From assembly GCA_012513605.1 (NCBI GenBank), contig JAAZBV010000064.1, positions 1-35,601 on the forward strand: a DNA stretch of 35,601 nucleotides, given 5' to 3'. The position numbers and the translations under genes are program-made. Position 1 is the first letter of the stretch, and each line of letters opens with the position of its first letter. The stretch is from Desulfatiglans sp. Its GTDB lineage: Bacteria; Desulfobacterota; DSM-4660; Desulfatiglandales; HGW-15. Below the pieces are notes generated by a model that searched no databases, was not told the DNA's origin, and saw only the letters and a list, made by a program, of their open reading frames with translations. Positions 7,869-16,800 of this stretch are shown in pieces.

Positions 7869-8894
7869 TCAATACATCATGTGACATATCCCTGCTGAAA
7901 ATCCTGCGCTTCCCATAAAGTGCATCATCTCCATACCTCTTTTAAGCCTTCCATTATCCAGCGCCCAGCACATTGCCACAGGTATAGATGCAGACACAGT
8001 GTTCCCGAACATGGGGTAGAGGTTAACCATTTTATCTTTGAAGCGTGAGTGTCTTGCAAGGTCATCAATAATAGATTTAGAGGCTGAATGGGCAAAGGCA
8101 ATATCGCAGCCCCTGTTTTTAAGCTCTGGTGAACTAAAGTAAAGTTCAGGTATCATTCTGCCGGCCGCCTCAAACAGCTCTGTGCTGTATGCAAAAAAGA
8201 TGAGCGGATCAAGCTTTGGGCATGTCTCGTTGTTACTGTAGGATGCTATATGGGGCAGGGGGATCTTGCACAGCCCGTGCAGGTTTGCCTCTGTCTTAAA
8301 CTCAAAGTGAGGGGCAATATCACCACCTCCGGACACTATGGTTGCAGTGGCGGCCTCTCCGATGGTGAGTTGTGCAAAGCGATATGTAACCTCGTCCACC
8401 GCCTTTATGGGGCCGTGATATTCATAATTGAACTCTGCATTCAGGATCATTATGTTTTTATAAACCCCATTCTTTAAAAAGTTGTGGCTTATGTGGAGCG
8501 CCCTCATCCAGCTCAAACATGCATCCAGTATGTCAAACCCTGTGGCCTTTGTCATGCCTAGCCTGTGCAAAAAATAGGTGGCCATGCAGGGCTCCACCCA
8601 TCCCCGGCCAACTCCCACATAGAGCAGGAGGTCTATATCAGCGGCCTTTATTTGCGCACGTTCAAGCGCCTGCCTTGCAGCCTTTTCCGCATGTTCATAG
8701 GCGGTTTCCCCATCTTTTCTTCTGCGACGCACCTCTGTGCCGGAGATGCGGAAAAGGGCCTTAACCCTGTTTATTATCTTCACCCCCTCACCATCCTGCC
8801 AGAAGGGTTCACTGATCTTTATCAATTCATTCAATATCTCATCATTGGTAACAACACGCTCAGGCATGCTGCAACCTATTCCCAGTATCTTCAT
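7869..8894 (-). CDS. 3-oxoacyl-ACP synthase III-like (thiolase-fold) enzyme
   Basis: This 341-residue thiolase-fold protein resembles FabH-type KAS III and related acyl-condensing enzymes. The expected Cys-His-Asn triad can be seen: C126 in DILDACLSWMRAL, H269 in IAFAHSASKSI (the PHQAN position) and N298 in PMFGNTVSASIPVAM. The N-terminal MKILGIGCSMPERVVTNDE and the closing MMHFMGSAGFSAG fit KAS III. It is more divergent than housekeeping FabH and probably joins special acyl groups. It lies six bases downstream of an exported DUF1571 gene and is presumably translated from the same mRNA, suggesting lipid or acyl-product metabolism tied to the envelope. Confidence 0.82.
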   Translation of the reverse strand: MKILGIGCSMPERVVTNDEILNELIKISEPFWQDGEGVKIINRVKALFRISGTEVRRRRKDGETAYEHAEKAARQALERAQIKAADIDLLLYVGVGRGWVEPCMATYFLHRLGMTKATGFDILDACLSWMRALHISHNFLKNGVYKNIMILNAEFNYEYHGPIKAVDEVTYRFAQLTIGEAATATIVSGGGDIAPHFEFKTEANLHGLCKIPLPHIASYSNNETCPKLDPLIFFAYSTELFEAAGRMIPELYFSSPELKNRGCDIAFAHSASKSIIDDLARHSRFKDKMVNLYPMFGNTVSASIPVAMCWALDNGRLKRGMEMMHFMGSAGFSAGICHMMY

Positions 8895-8900
8895 GTAAAA

Positions 8901-9614
8901 TCACCAATCCTTTTTAAAATCTTGTTCTGTCAGGCCAGGGTTTATTTTAATGTTACTAAATTTGTACTCCTCAAGAAATTCATCTTTCCACCCATAGCAG
9001 GTAAGACCAATGGGCAGCCACCTTTTTCTATCTATGGTCAGACGGCCCGAATGGGCGTAATAACCCTTTCCAGGTGGGAACCTCATCATGAGAACCAGCG
9101 TGTCAGGGCCATCGGAGGTAACCACCGGTGGGTTGCATTCAGGATCAGTAAGGCTTTTCAAATAATTTTCTTTAACCTTATCAAAAATGGTTATAAAATC
9201 GGCCTCTGTGATGGGGTGCCTGTTTTCCTTAAGGGCCTCTTTCCCATTGGGGTCTATTGCAACAGGTAAAAGAGCCATCAGACCGCCTAAATTTATTAAA
9301 ACCCTGTTATTGTTTTGACCCTCAACATAGATGGCTCTCCTCCCCTTTTTTGGGCCATCCTGCCATTTCATATAGAAATGGCCGGGCCTTTTTACCTTAA
9401 GCTCTATATTGTCCTCTTTGATAATCCTGCTGCCAATAAGCTCATGTTTACTGAATATGCAGGAATAATCGGTTATAGAGGATAAGCTTTCTCTGACTCG
9501 CTCCAGAATAACATCAGGGTTATTGATATCCTGTGCAAGGGCCTGCTGTCCGCAAAGCAGGGCAGGAAAAAATAAAATAACCTGTAGGTAATGTCTGATA
9601 TTTTTATACAGCAT
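8901..9614 (-). CDS. exported DUF1571-family (LolA/LppX-like) protein
   Basis: The 237-residue product begins with a signal peptide (MLYKNIRHYLQVILFFPALL, then cleavage after ALA near residue 28). The mature part has the DUF1571 pattern: ITDYSCIFSKHE, an LKVKRPGHFYMKW strand, ILERVRESLSS before it, and a late RKRWLPIGLTCYGW segment. DUF1571 proteins are thought to have the half-barrel fold of LolA-type lipoprotein carriers, which hold hydrophobic ligands in the periplasm. The gene is first in a two-gene minus-strand unit with the KAS III-like enzyme. Carrying the enzyme's lipid product is a reasonable but untested inference. No clear Shine-Dalgarno is seen before ATG 9614. Confidence 0.75.
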   Translation of the reverse strand: MLYKNIRHYLQVILFFPALLCGQQALAQDINNPDVILERVRESLSSITDYSCIFSKHELIGSRIIKEDNIELKVKRPGHFYMKWQDGPKKGRRAIYVEGQNNNRVLINLGGLMALLPVAIDPNGKEALKENRHPITEADFITIFDKVKENYLKSLTDPECNPPVVTSDGPDTLVLMMRFPPGKGYYAHSGRLTIDRKRWLPIGLTCYGWKDEFLEEYKFSNIKINPGLTEQDFKKDW

Positions 9615-9787
9615 AATTCAGTTAAAGCCGTCAAAGTATAATTAATCCCTGTACATTATGGAGAACCCTTCCCCTGCATACTATTCTTAAGGTACAGAAA
9701 AGAATGGATTGTATAACAGCTTAAAGATTAAGCAAGTGCTAAACAATAAAATAGCCCAATTTTAAGGTGGCATGTGATTAACGGTTT

Positions 9788-9801
9788 AACACACTTGTGT
9801 T
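9788..9801. promoter_or_regulatory. operator-like dyad upstream of the bicupin genes
   Basis: AACACA (9788-9793) and TGTGTT (9796-9801) form a perfect 6-2-6 dyad about 88 bases before the first bicupin start. Size and place suit a repressor site. The ROK regulator encoded after the bicupins is one candidate binder, but nothing in the sequence proves it. Confidence 0.35.
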
Positions 9802-9888
9802 TAATTCCAGGTAATTGCATAATGCACAGGAATGATATAAAAATAGGCCTAACAATTTTGCATCACTAAACAGGGAGGGCTCATTAAC

Positions 9889-10995
9889 ATGAAAAGAAAA
9901 TATGAACATCTCATTAAACCATTGAGTGCAGGCAGGATAGAAATGGAATCCATTAAGACTACAGGCACCACTGAAACCGCTGCATTTAACGGGCCCGGAA
10001 ACGCAGACAAGATAGTGTGGCTGAATGGACGGGATCACCTTGGGGGGCTTGAACTTAATTTCTCATGGGGTTTTTACTCTGGCCTTGGTGACTGGCATAC
10101 AGGCCAGGACCCCCATGTTCACCCCTATGCGGAGTGCCTGGTGTTTGTGGGCCTTGATTCTGCCAAGATGAACTACCTGGGCGCTGAGATCGAGGTCTAT
10201 CTTGGAAAGGAGCAGGAGGTCTACACCTTTGATGAGCCCACTGTTGTTGTTATCCCTGCGGGCATGCCCCATTGTCCTTTAATTACAAAGAGGATGTTCA
10301 GCCCTAAAGGTTATGGCTTTTTCCTCCTCTGTCTCGGTGCAACCCCTACCACCACATGGATGGGTGAAGGGATATCTGAAGAGACCTTAAAACAGATGGC
10401 AGAGATGGCGGAAAAACAGGGCATTAAGCTCCCCATGAAATCGACTGTATCAAAGAAGAGGGTAGCAAAAAATCCAACCCCCCCTACAGGTAAATATGCC
10501 CACCTTTTAAGGCCGATAAGATCAGGCGTTTTTATGGAAAGGGGAAGCATTGCCAAAGAATTATCACAGACATGCGCAGCCCATTATGATGAAATGAAAA
10601 AAAGGGGTGAGATACCAGGGCCTGGGTATGCTGATCATCTTTCATGGATGTTTGGCAGTGACCTTGATAATCTTAATATGAATTTCAACTGGGGGTATTT
10701 CAGCCAGCCGGGTGTATGGCACAGGGGCATGGGAGCGGTTTTAAGCGCCTCTCCCGAGGTTACTCTCTTTGCAGGGCTTGACCCGAAAGATATAGATTAT
10801 CTGGGCGCTAGTATAGAGGTGGAGATCGGCGAAGAAAAAGAGAGGTATATCATAGAAAGACCTTCTGCCCTTATAAGACCCACAGGTGTACCATTTTACC
10901 CGGTTGTGACCAGGTGGGTTGACAGGCCATTTGCCGCATATACTGTGGGGCTCGTCGGCAAGCCTGAAATAAAGTTTAATCCTGGAGGGAAATAG
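9889..10995 (+). CDS. bicupin protein A, second domain lacking metal ligands
   Basis: The 368-residue protein contains two copies of one cupin-like unit, at about residues 4-160 and 202-365. Each begins K-Y-x-HL-x-(K/R)P and carries a WxxGxDxLxxLxxNFxWG(F/Y) segment. In the first unit DPHVHPYAE gives H76, H78 and E82, and GMPHCP gives H128, a complete cupin metal site. In the second unit the matching segments read SASPE and GVPFYP, so all three histidines are gone while the fold remains. The start is ATG 9889 after GGGAGGG. Bicupin B starts two bases after its stop, so translation is probably coupled. The function of the family is not known to me; metal-dependent turnover or binding of a small acid is possible. 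Confidence 0.75.
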   Translation: MKRKYEHLIKPLSAGRIEMESIKTTGTTETAAFNGPGNADKIVWLNGRDHLGGLELNFSWGFYSGLGDWHTGQDPHVHPYAECLVFVGLDSAKMNYLGAEIEVYLGKEQEVYTFDEPTVVVIPAGMPHCPLITKRMFSPKGYGFFLLCLGATPTTTWMGEGISEETLKQMAEMAEKQGIKLPMKSTVSKKRVAKNPTPPTGKYAHLLRPIRSGVFMERGSIAKELSQTCAAHYDEMKKRGEIPGPGYADHLSWMFGSDLDNLNMNFNWGYFSQPGVWHRGMGAVLSASPEVTLFAGLDPKDIDYLGASIEVEIGEEKERYIIERPSALIRPTGVPFYPVVTRWVDRPFAAYTVGLVGKPEIKFNPGGK

Positions 10996-10997
10996 AT

Positions 10998-12026
10998 ATG
11001 AAAAATAAAAAATATGCACACCTTGTTAAACCATTAAGTATTGCCGCAATGCCAGGGTCAGAGAGGGCATTCAGAAATACCGGCAACGCGGATATAAACC
11101 TGTGGCTGAACGGTCGTGACTACCTTGAGGGGCTTGAACTCAATTTTTCATGGGGTTTTTATACTGGCCTTGGTGACTGGCATCCTGGCATGGACCCCCA
11201 TGTGCATCCATATCCTGAGGCACTGGTCTTTGTCGGGCTTGACCCTGATAATATCGAATACCTTGGGGCTGAGATGCAGTACTGCCTCGGTAAGGAGCTT
11301 GAGGTGCATACCTTTGATAAACCCTCTGTTATAGTAGCAAAGGGCGGGGTGCTCCATTGCCCATCTGTTACAAAGGAGGTATTAAACCCGATAGGATACA
11401 GTTTTTTTATCCTTTCACTCGGTGCAGAACCCCGTACCACCTGGATGGGTGACGGGATAAGCGAAGAGCAGATAGCAAGGATGAAGGAGATTGCAAGTAG
11501 CAGCAAGCCCTTCATGGTCTCCACCTTTTCAAAAAAGAGATATCATGTATCACCTGAGACCATGACATATGGTGATAGACATGCACATCTGATAAAGCCG
11601 TTAAAATTATTACCACCTTCAACAGCAGAAAAGGATACGATGATCCCCGGGCCGGGAAACTCTGAAAAGACTTTCTGGATGACCGGCAGTGATCTTGAGG
11701 GCATTGATCTTAATTTTACATGGGGATTTCATAAACGGCCAGGGTTATGGCACAGGGGGCCGGGTAAATCCGATGGCGCCCATTATCATCCCCATGATGA
11801 GGTGCTGGTTTTTGTGGGTACAGACCCTGCGGATATCAATTACCTTGGTGCTGAGATCTCCATAGATTTGGGCGAAGAGCATGAAAGGCATATGATTGAC
11901 AAACCTACTGCGGTGATAATACCCAAAGGTGTTGTGCATAACCCCATAATCACCAGGTATGTGGAGAGGCCATTTGCATTTTTCATGATCAGCCTTGCCC
12001 GTGATTATGCAGTGACATATGTATGA
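10998..12026 (+). CDS. bicupin protein B, both metal sites intact
   Basis: This 342-residue protein is a paralogue of the preceding gene product with the same two-unit plan (about residues 4-150 and 194-340). Unit 1 has DPHVHPYPE (H68, H70, E74) and VLHCP (H120). Unit 2 has GAHYHPHDE (H262, H264, E268) and VVHNP (H314). Both cupin metal sites are therefore complete, unlike in the upstream paralogue. It starts two bases after the upstream stop. The pair looks like a tandem gene duplication of a gene that was itself an internal duplication. The proteins could form a heteromeric complex with one degenerate subunit site. The substrate is unknown. Confidence 0.75.
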   Translation: MKNKKYAHLVKPLSIAAMPGSERAFRNTGNADINLWLNGRDYLEGLELNFSWGFYTGLGDWHPGMDPHVHPYPEALVFVGLDPDNIEYLGAEMQYCLGKELEVHTFDKPSVIVAKGGVLHCPSVTKEVLNPIGYSFFILSLGAEPRTTWMGDGISEEQIARMKEIASSSKPFMVSTFSKKRYHVSPETMTYGDRHAHLIKPLKLLPPSTAEKDTMIPGPGNSEKTFWMTGSDLEGIDLNFTWGFHKRPGLWHRGPGKSDGAHYHPHDEVLVFVGTDPADINYLGAEISIDLGEEHERHMIDKPTAVIIPKGVVHNPIITRYVERPFAFFMISLARDYAVTYV

Positions 12027-12380
12027 TGTTGGACCCTGAAAATAACAGGGTCGAGATAACTGTTTAATGTTTCTAAGGTTTTATGGATTCAAGCAATCAG
12101 CCATCTGCGTTGAGCTTCCTGTCCCGCCATAGCCTTGTGCGACGGCGGATCAGCAAAAGGCATTCAAAACATAGAGTTAGCTGACAGCTGATCGCTGACT
12201 GCTGAAAGCCTTATTGATTTTTAATTAGAGCTTTAAATATTATAATTCTTTTGTTGCCAAATTATTAATTATACTGTAGAAAATTAGCCTGTTATACTTG
12301 CTTTGTTTTACACGCCATACAGTAACAATGTTTTTGTTTTTTTGATTTATCCGGCTTATTTATTTGGGAAAGGTTTTAAT
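12027..12380. other. intergenic region upstream of the ROK gene
   Basis: This 354-base gap holds a short GC-rich inverted pair (CCGCC near 12124 and GGCGG near 12143) and the four-copy heptamer repeat listed separately. An AT-rich stretch (about 12215-12290) follows that probably contains the promoter of the ROK gene. No protein-like reading frame is seen; the open frame extending the ROK gene upstream to 12303 has no ribosome binding site and a poor match to ROK N-termini. Confidence 0.5.
12178..12205. repeat. four tandem heptamers ending in GCTGA
   Basis: TAGCTGA, CAGCTGA, TCGCTGA and CTGCTGA follow each other without a gap. Each is seven bases with a constant GCTGA. It sits between the bicupin B stop and the ROK start. 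It could be an intergenic repeat remnant or a multi-copy protein binding site. Confidence 0.6.
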
Positions 12381-13595
12381 ATGCCATCAGCAAATTTGGA
12401 TCTTATTCGCGCCATTAATCAGTTCAATATCCTGAACAGTATTCGTGCCAGAAAGGCGGTCTCACGTTCTGAGATAGCCGACATGACAGGCCAGAGCCGG
12501 GCATCTGTCACCACTATTACCGCCCAGATGATTGATAAAGGTCTTATATTTGAAAAGAATGTCGAGGTGACCGGTGAGCGCGGCAGAAACCGCGTCCTCC
12601 TGGCCCTTAACCCTGATGCGGCATTTGTCGTAGGTGTAAAGCTTGCAGCAACAAAGGCAAGCTCTGCTGTTTGCGATATGCAGGGCGAAACCAGGAGCAC
12701 GGTAGTAAAAAATGATAACTTTATGGGAAAGGGCGTTGATTTTATAGCCCAATATATTGATGAGCTTATAATTGCCGCTGTAGATGAAGCAGGTCTCAAG
12801 CTGGATAATATTTCAGGGATCGGCATCGGCGTTCCGGGTGTTGTTGATTTCCAAACAGGCACCTGTCACTGGAGCCCTATTTACGATGCGGGCAGTGTGC
12901 CCCTGCGCGACCGTATTCAAAACAGGTTTAATATCAAGACCTATATAGAAAATGACGCAAATACCCTTACCCTGGCGCACCAGTGGTTTGGCGAGGGCAG
13001 GGGAGTGGATAATTTTATTGTTATTTCAATCGAGTATGGCGTTGGAATGGGGATAATAACCAATGGCCAGCTGTATCGCGGCGTAAGGGGGTTTGCCGGT
13101 GAGATGGGGCATGTCCCGGTTACCCCTGACGGCGAACTCTGTATATGCGGGAAAAGGGGTTGTCTTGCAACGGTTGTTGGAGGCATGGCATTAGTCAATA
13201 AGGCAAAATGTCTCAGTGAAAATGGCCTATGGGTCAGGCAATCCTGTAGTGATATAGAGTTTGAAGAGGTTATTAATGCTGCAAAACAGGGAGAAAAGTC
13301 ACTTATCGAGATATTTCAGGCCGCAGGACACTGCCTTGGCGTTGGATTATCAGTATTGATAAATATCTTTAACCCTGAAAAGATTATCATCTCAGGCCAG
13401 GGTGTTGATGCGGGGGAGATCATGTTTGCCCCCATGAGAGAGGCCGTAAATAAACATACATTCAGTGATCTGCTGTCACTTACAAAAATAGTCATCCCTG
13501 AATGGCAGCATTCTGACTGGGCAAAGGGGGCTGCAAGCCTTGTGCTTCAGGAATTATATAAATCACCCTTTAATACAATACGCCCCCTGATTTAA
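12381..13595 (+). CDS. ROK-family transcriptional regulator (NagC/XylR type)
   Basis: Starting at ATG 12381 (AAAGG about eight bases upstream), the protein is 404 residues, the usual size of ROK repressors. A MarR-like winged helix-turn-helix occupies about residues 8-70 (SRSEIADMTGQSRASVTTI). The sugar-kinase-like ROK domain follows, with GIGIGVPGVVD at about 146-156, ENDAN at 190-194 and the zinc motif H244, C254, C256 and C261 (CICGKRGC). The Glu that usually follows GCL is Ala here, so sugar phosphorylation is unlikely. It is expected to sense a sugar or sugar-like ligand and repress nearby genes. The upstream bicupins are the nearest co-directional targets. Confidence 0.9.
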   Translation: MPSANLDLIRAINQFNILNSIRARKAVSRSEIADMTGQSRASVTTITAQMIDKGLIFEKNVEVTGERGRNRVLLALNPDAAFVVGVKLAATKASSAVCDMQGETRSTVVKNDNFMGKGVDFIAQYIDELIIAAVDEAGLKLDNISGIGIGVPGVVDFQTGTCHWSPIYDAGSVPLRDRIQNRFNIKTYIENDANTLTLAHQWFGEGRGVDNFIVISIEYGVGMGIITNGQLYRGVRGFAGEMGHVPVTPDGELCICGKRGCLATVVGGMALVNKAKCLSENGLWVRQSCSDIEFEEVINAAKQGEKSLIEIFQAAGHCLGVGLSVLINIFNPEKIIISGQGVDAGEIMFAPMREAVNKHTFSDLLSLTKIVIPEWQHSDWAKGAASLVLQELYKSPFNTIRPLI

Positions 13596-13774
13596 AAGAT
13601 CTCAATTAATTTTTAACCTCTGCGGTACTCAAACCCGCACAGGTTATGGTTTTTTAAAACCGTCTGTTGTCAAAGCATGACAATTTCAGTGTCAAAATGT
13701 TGCCAGCTTTATTTATTATATTACCTGATTGCTGTAATATCCTGATATGACAGTTAATATTTAAGCCAGCCTAA

Positions 13775-13790
13775 TGGTATATTTCTTGCT
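13775..13790 (+). promoter_or_regulatory. sigma-54 promoter of the hybrid kinase gene
   Basis: TGGTATATTTCTTGCT matches the -24/-12 consensus TGGCAyr-N4-TTGCw, with exactly ten bases between GG (13776-13777) and GC (13788-13789). It lies 75 bases before the kinase start, in the same direction. Transcription would need an enhancer-binding activator, which is not encoded next to it. Confidence 0.65.
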
Positions 13791-13865
13791 TGAAAAGTAA
13801 CAGGTTGTTTTTTTAAGCATTTTTGCAGGTTTAATATTAAACAGCTATAGAAAACGGATGGTACT

Positions 13866-16800
13866 ATGTCTGAACAGAAAAATCCGGAATTAGTAAAAGA
13901 CGCCCAGTATGAAAGCATTTATGACATCAGTAACAGGCTTGCAGATACCCTTCTTATCTGTATCTCCATTTTTGGCGCACCCATAGTATTGGTTTCACTC
14001 CTGCGTTATTTCAAGGTTGGAGGGGTGTTCATCCTTTCCCTGCATATTTTTGTATACATTTTCTGTCTCCTTTTTATGGTCAACCGGAAAAGGATCCCGG
14101 TTAAATCAAAGTGCCTGTTCATAATTGTGTGCACCTTCATAATGGGTATAACCTCTCTTTTCAAATGGGGGATTTTCGGTACAGGGGTGGTATATTTTAT
14201 ATTCATGAGCATCCTGACGACTGTTTTTTTTGGGGCCAGGCCGGGCATCATTATAACTATCATTAATCTTGCAGTATTGATTGTAACCGCCATGCTTTTT
14301 GACTCAGGTTTTCTGTCCTATAATTTTGATGTAAACAAATATACCACTGAAACACTTACCTGGATGCCCGTATCATTTGTCTACGGGCTGTTTACCCTCG
14401 CCATTATCGGCGGTATTGGCCGGTTTTTATACTCCATGTCCATAAATATTGAAAAGTTATCCAACAAAACATCTGACCTTAGTGTGACAAAGGAGAAGAT
14501 GATTCAGGAGATAGATAATTGCAGGGAGACCGAGATTGCACTCAGGGAGAGCGAGGAGAGATTCAGGACTGTGCTTGAAAACCTGCCATGCAGTGTATCT
14601 GTTCATGACCTTGAGGGAAGACATCTTCTTATGAATGAAGAGACATGCAGGGTTAAGGGATTTACAAGAGAAGAGCTTATGAAGCTTACGGTCATGGAGA
14701 CAGCCGGCCCCTCTTTAGGCAAGAATTTTGATGTTGTCAAAATGTGGGAACAAATAGAACTGGGGAAATCAATAACCTTTGAGGCCCTGACACAGCGGAA
14801 AGACGGGTCATTATACGACAGTGAAGTGCATCTATCCAAGATAATGCTGGATGGCAGGCCGGTCATACTCTCACTGGTATTTGATATAACCGAACGAAAA
14901 AAGATAGAGGCGAGTCTTGCAAGAAGGTCAGCGCTGGAACGTCTTGTAAGCGAGATATCATCAGGCGCAGTGGGGATCAGCCATAAGGATGTGGATAATT
15001 ATATAAATGAGGCAATTGCCTCCATAGGCAGGAAAACAGGGGTTGATCATGCATACTTTTCGCTCTTTAACACCAGGAAGGAGGTGTTGGAATTAATAAG
15101 TGAATGGTCTCTAGATAATATACCCATCCCCGGTTTTGAAAAGGAGATGAAGGTCGAAGAGGAGCTGACCTGGTTTACCCGGACAATACGATCGCAGAAT
15201 GTTGTTCATATACCTGATATGGATGCCCTGCCTTATGAGGCGCAGAAGGAAAAGATATACTTCAAAAGCAGGGGCATAAAATCATTGCTCATCCTTGTCA
15301 TACGCCAGGGTGAAAACATGATAGGCTTTCTTGGCTTTGACAGCATGAACAAAAAGAGGGCATGGTCAGACGAAGAAATGGTTATATTAAGGATCATTGG
15401 CGAGACCTTTACCAGTGTCCTTTATCGCAAACAGGCAGAAAAAGAGGAGGAAAGATTCAAGGCGCAGCTTTCCAATGCTGTAGATATCGCCCACCTGGGG
15501 CCATGGGAACTGGATATAGAAAAACAGGTATATACCTTCAATGACCATTTTTACAGGATATACCATACCACCGCAGAGGAGATGGGCGGGTACAAAATGA
15601 CCTTTGATGAATTCAAACGACGATTTGTTCATCCTGATGATTATTACATCCTTGATGATATACAAAAGGCCTCCCAGAATTCAGGGGCTCTCCAGACCAG
15701 CAGGTTTGAGCACAGGATGCTATATGCTGATGGAAAAACAGGTCATATAATAGTGCAGATATCCCAGATAAAAAATGACAGGGGTGTACCAATTATCTCC
15801 TACGGTGTAAACCAGGACATAACCGAATGGAAACTTGCACAGGAAAAGCTGCGGGAAAGTGAAGAAAAGCTTGCCAGATCCAGAAAGATGGAGTCACTGG
15901 GGCTTCTAGCAGGGGGTGTGGCCCATGACCTCAATAATGTTTTGTCAGGCATTGTAAGTTATCCTGAACTTCTTCTGCTGGATATACCCCATGAGAGCAA
16001 ACTCAGAAAACCTATTGAAACCATTCAGGAGTCAGGTTACAAGGCCGTTGCCATTGTGCAGGACCTGCTAACCATAGCAAGGGGGGCTGCTACGGTTAAG
16101 GAACCCCTGAACCTGAACAGGATAGTCAGGGAATACATGAGTTCACCTGAATTTAATAACCTGAAAAATTATAATCCCGGGGTAAAATACAACATAGAGC
16201 TGGATGCAGGGCTCTTTAATTTCAATGGCTCCATGATCCACATCAAGAAGGTTGTAATGAACCTGGTTGCAAATGCCTCAGAGGCAATAGAAAATGAAGG
16301 CACTGTCACCATATCCACATGCAACAGGTATATAGACAGGCCTTTAAAAAGGTATGAAGATGTTAACACAGGGGAATATGTAGTCCTCTCTGTGACGGAT
16401 GACGGCCCTGGCATATCACCTGAAAACCTTGACAGGATATTTGAACCCTTCTTTACAAAAAAGGTGATGGGCATAAGCGTGACAGGGCTTGGTCTCACGG
16501 TTGTATGGAACACAGTCCAGGATCACAGCGGCTATGTCGATGTGAAAAGCAGTAAATCTGGCACACTGTTTGAATTGTATTTTCCCATAACAAGGGATGA
16601 GCTGGCGGGTAAAGCATCCGTAGCCTCATTAGATGATCTGAAAGGAAAAGGTGAACTGGTACTGGTAGTTGATGATGTTGCAAGCCAGAGAGAGATATCA
16701 TGCCGTATGCTTGAATCCCTTGGATACAGGCATGTCGCATTCTCAGATGGTGAAAAGGCAATAGAATACCTGAAGGAGAACAGGGTTGATCTGATTCTTT

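Noticed and set aside
8565-9269. Long plus-strand open frame of 234 codons
   Set aside because: It lies antisense across the KAS III-like and DUF1571 genes, both of which show clear family motifs. Its own translation has no family features.
12178-12205. Heptamer repeats as a CRISPR array
   Set aside because: Units are seven bases with no spacers; CRISPR repeats are 23-50 bases with unique spacers. No other CRISPR-like pattern or cas gene was seen.
12303-12380. N-terminal extension of the ROK protein
   Set aside because: No ribosome binding site, and the 26 extra hydrophobic residues do not match ROK N-termini. ATG 12381 is better placed.
13648-13661. GGTTTTTTAAAACC as a terminator after the ROK gene
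   Set aside because: It is self-complementary but leaves no loop and has no T-tract, so it would not form a terminator hairpin.
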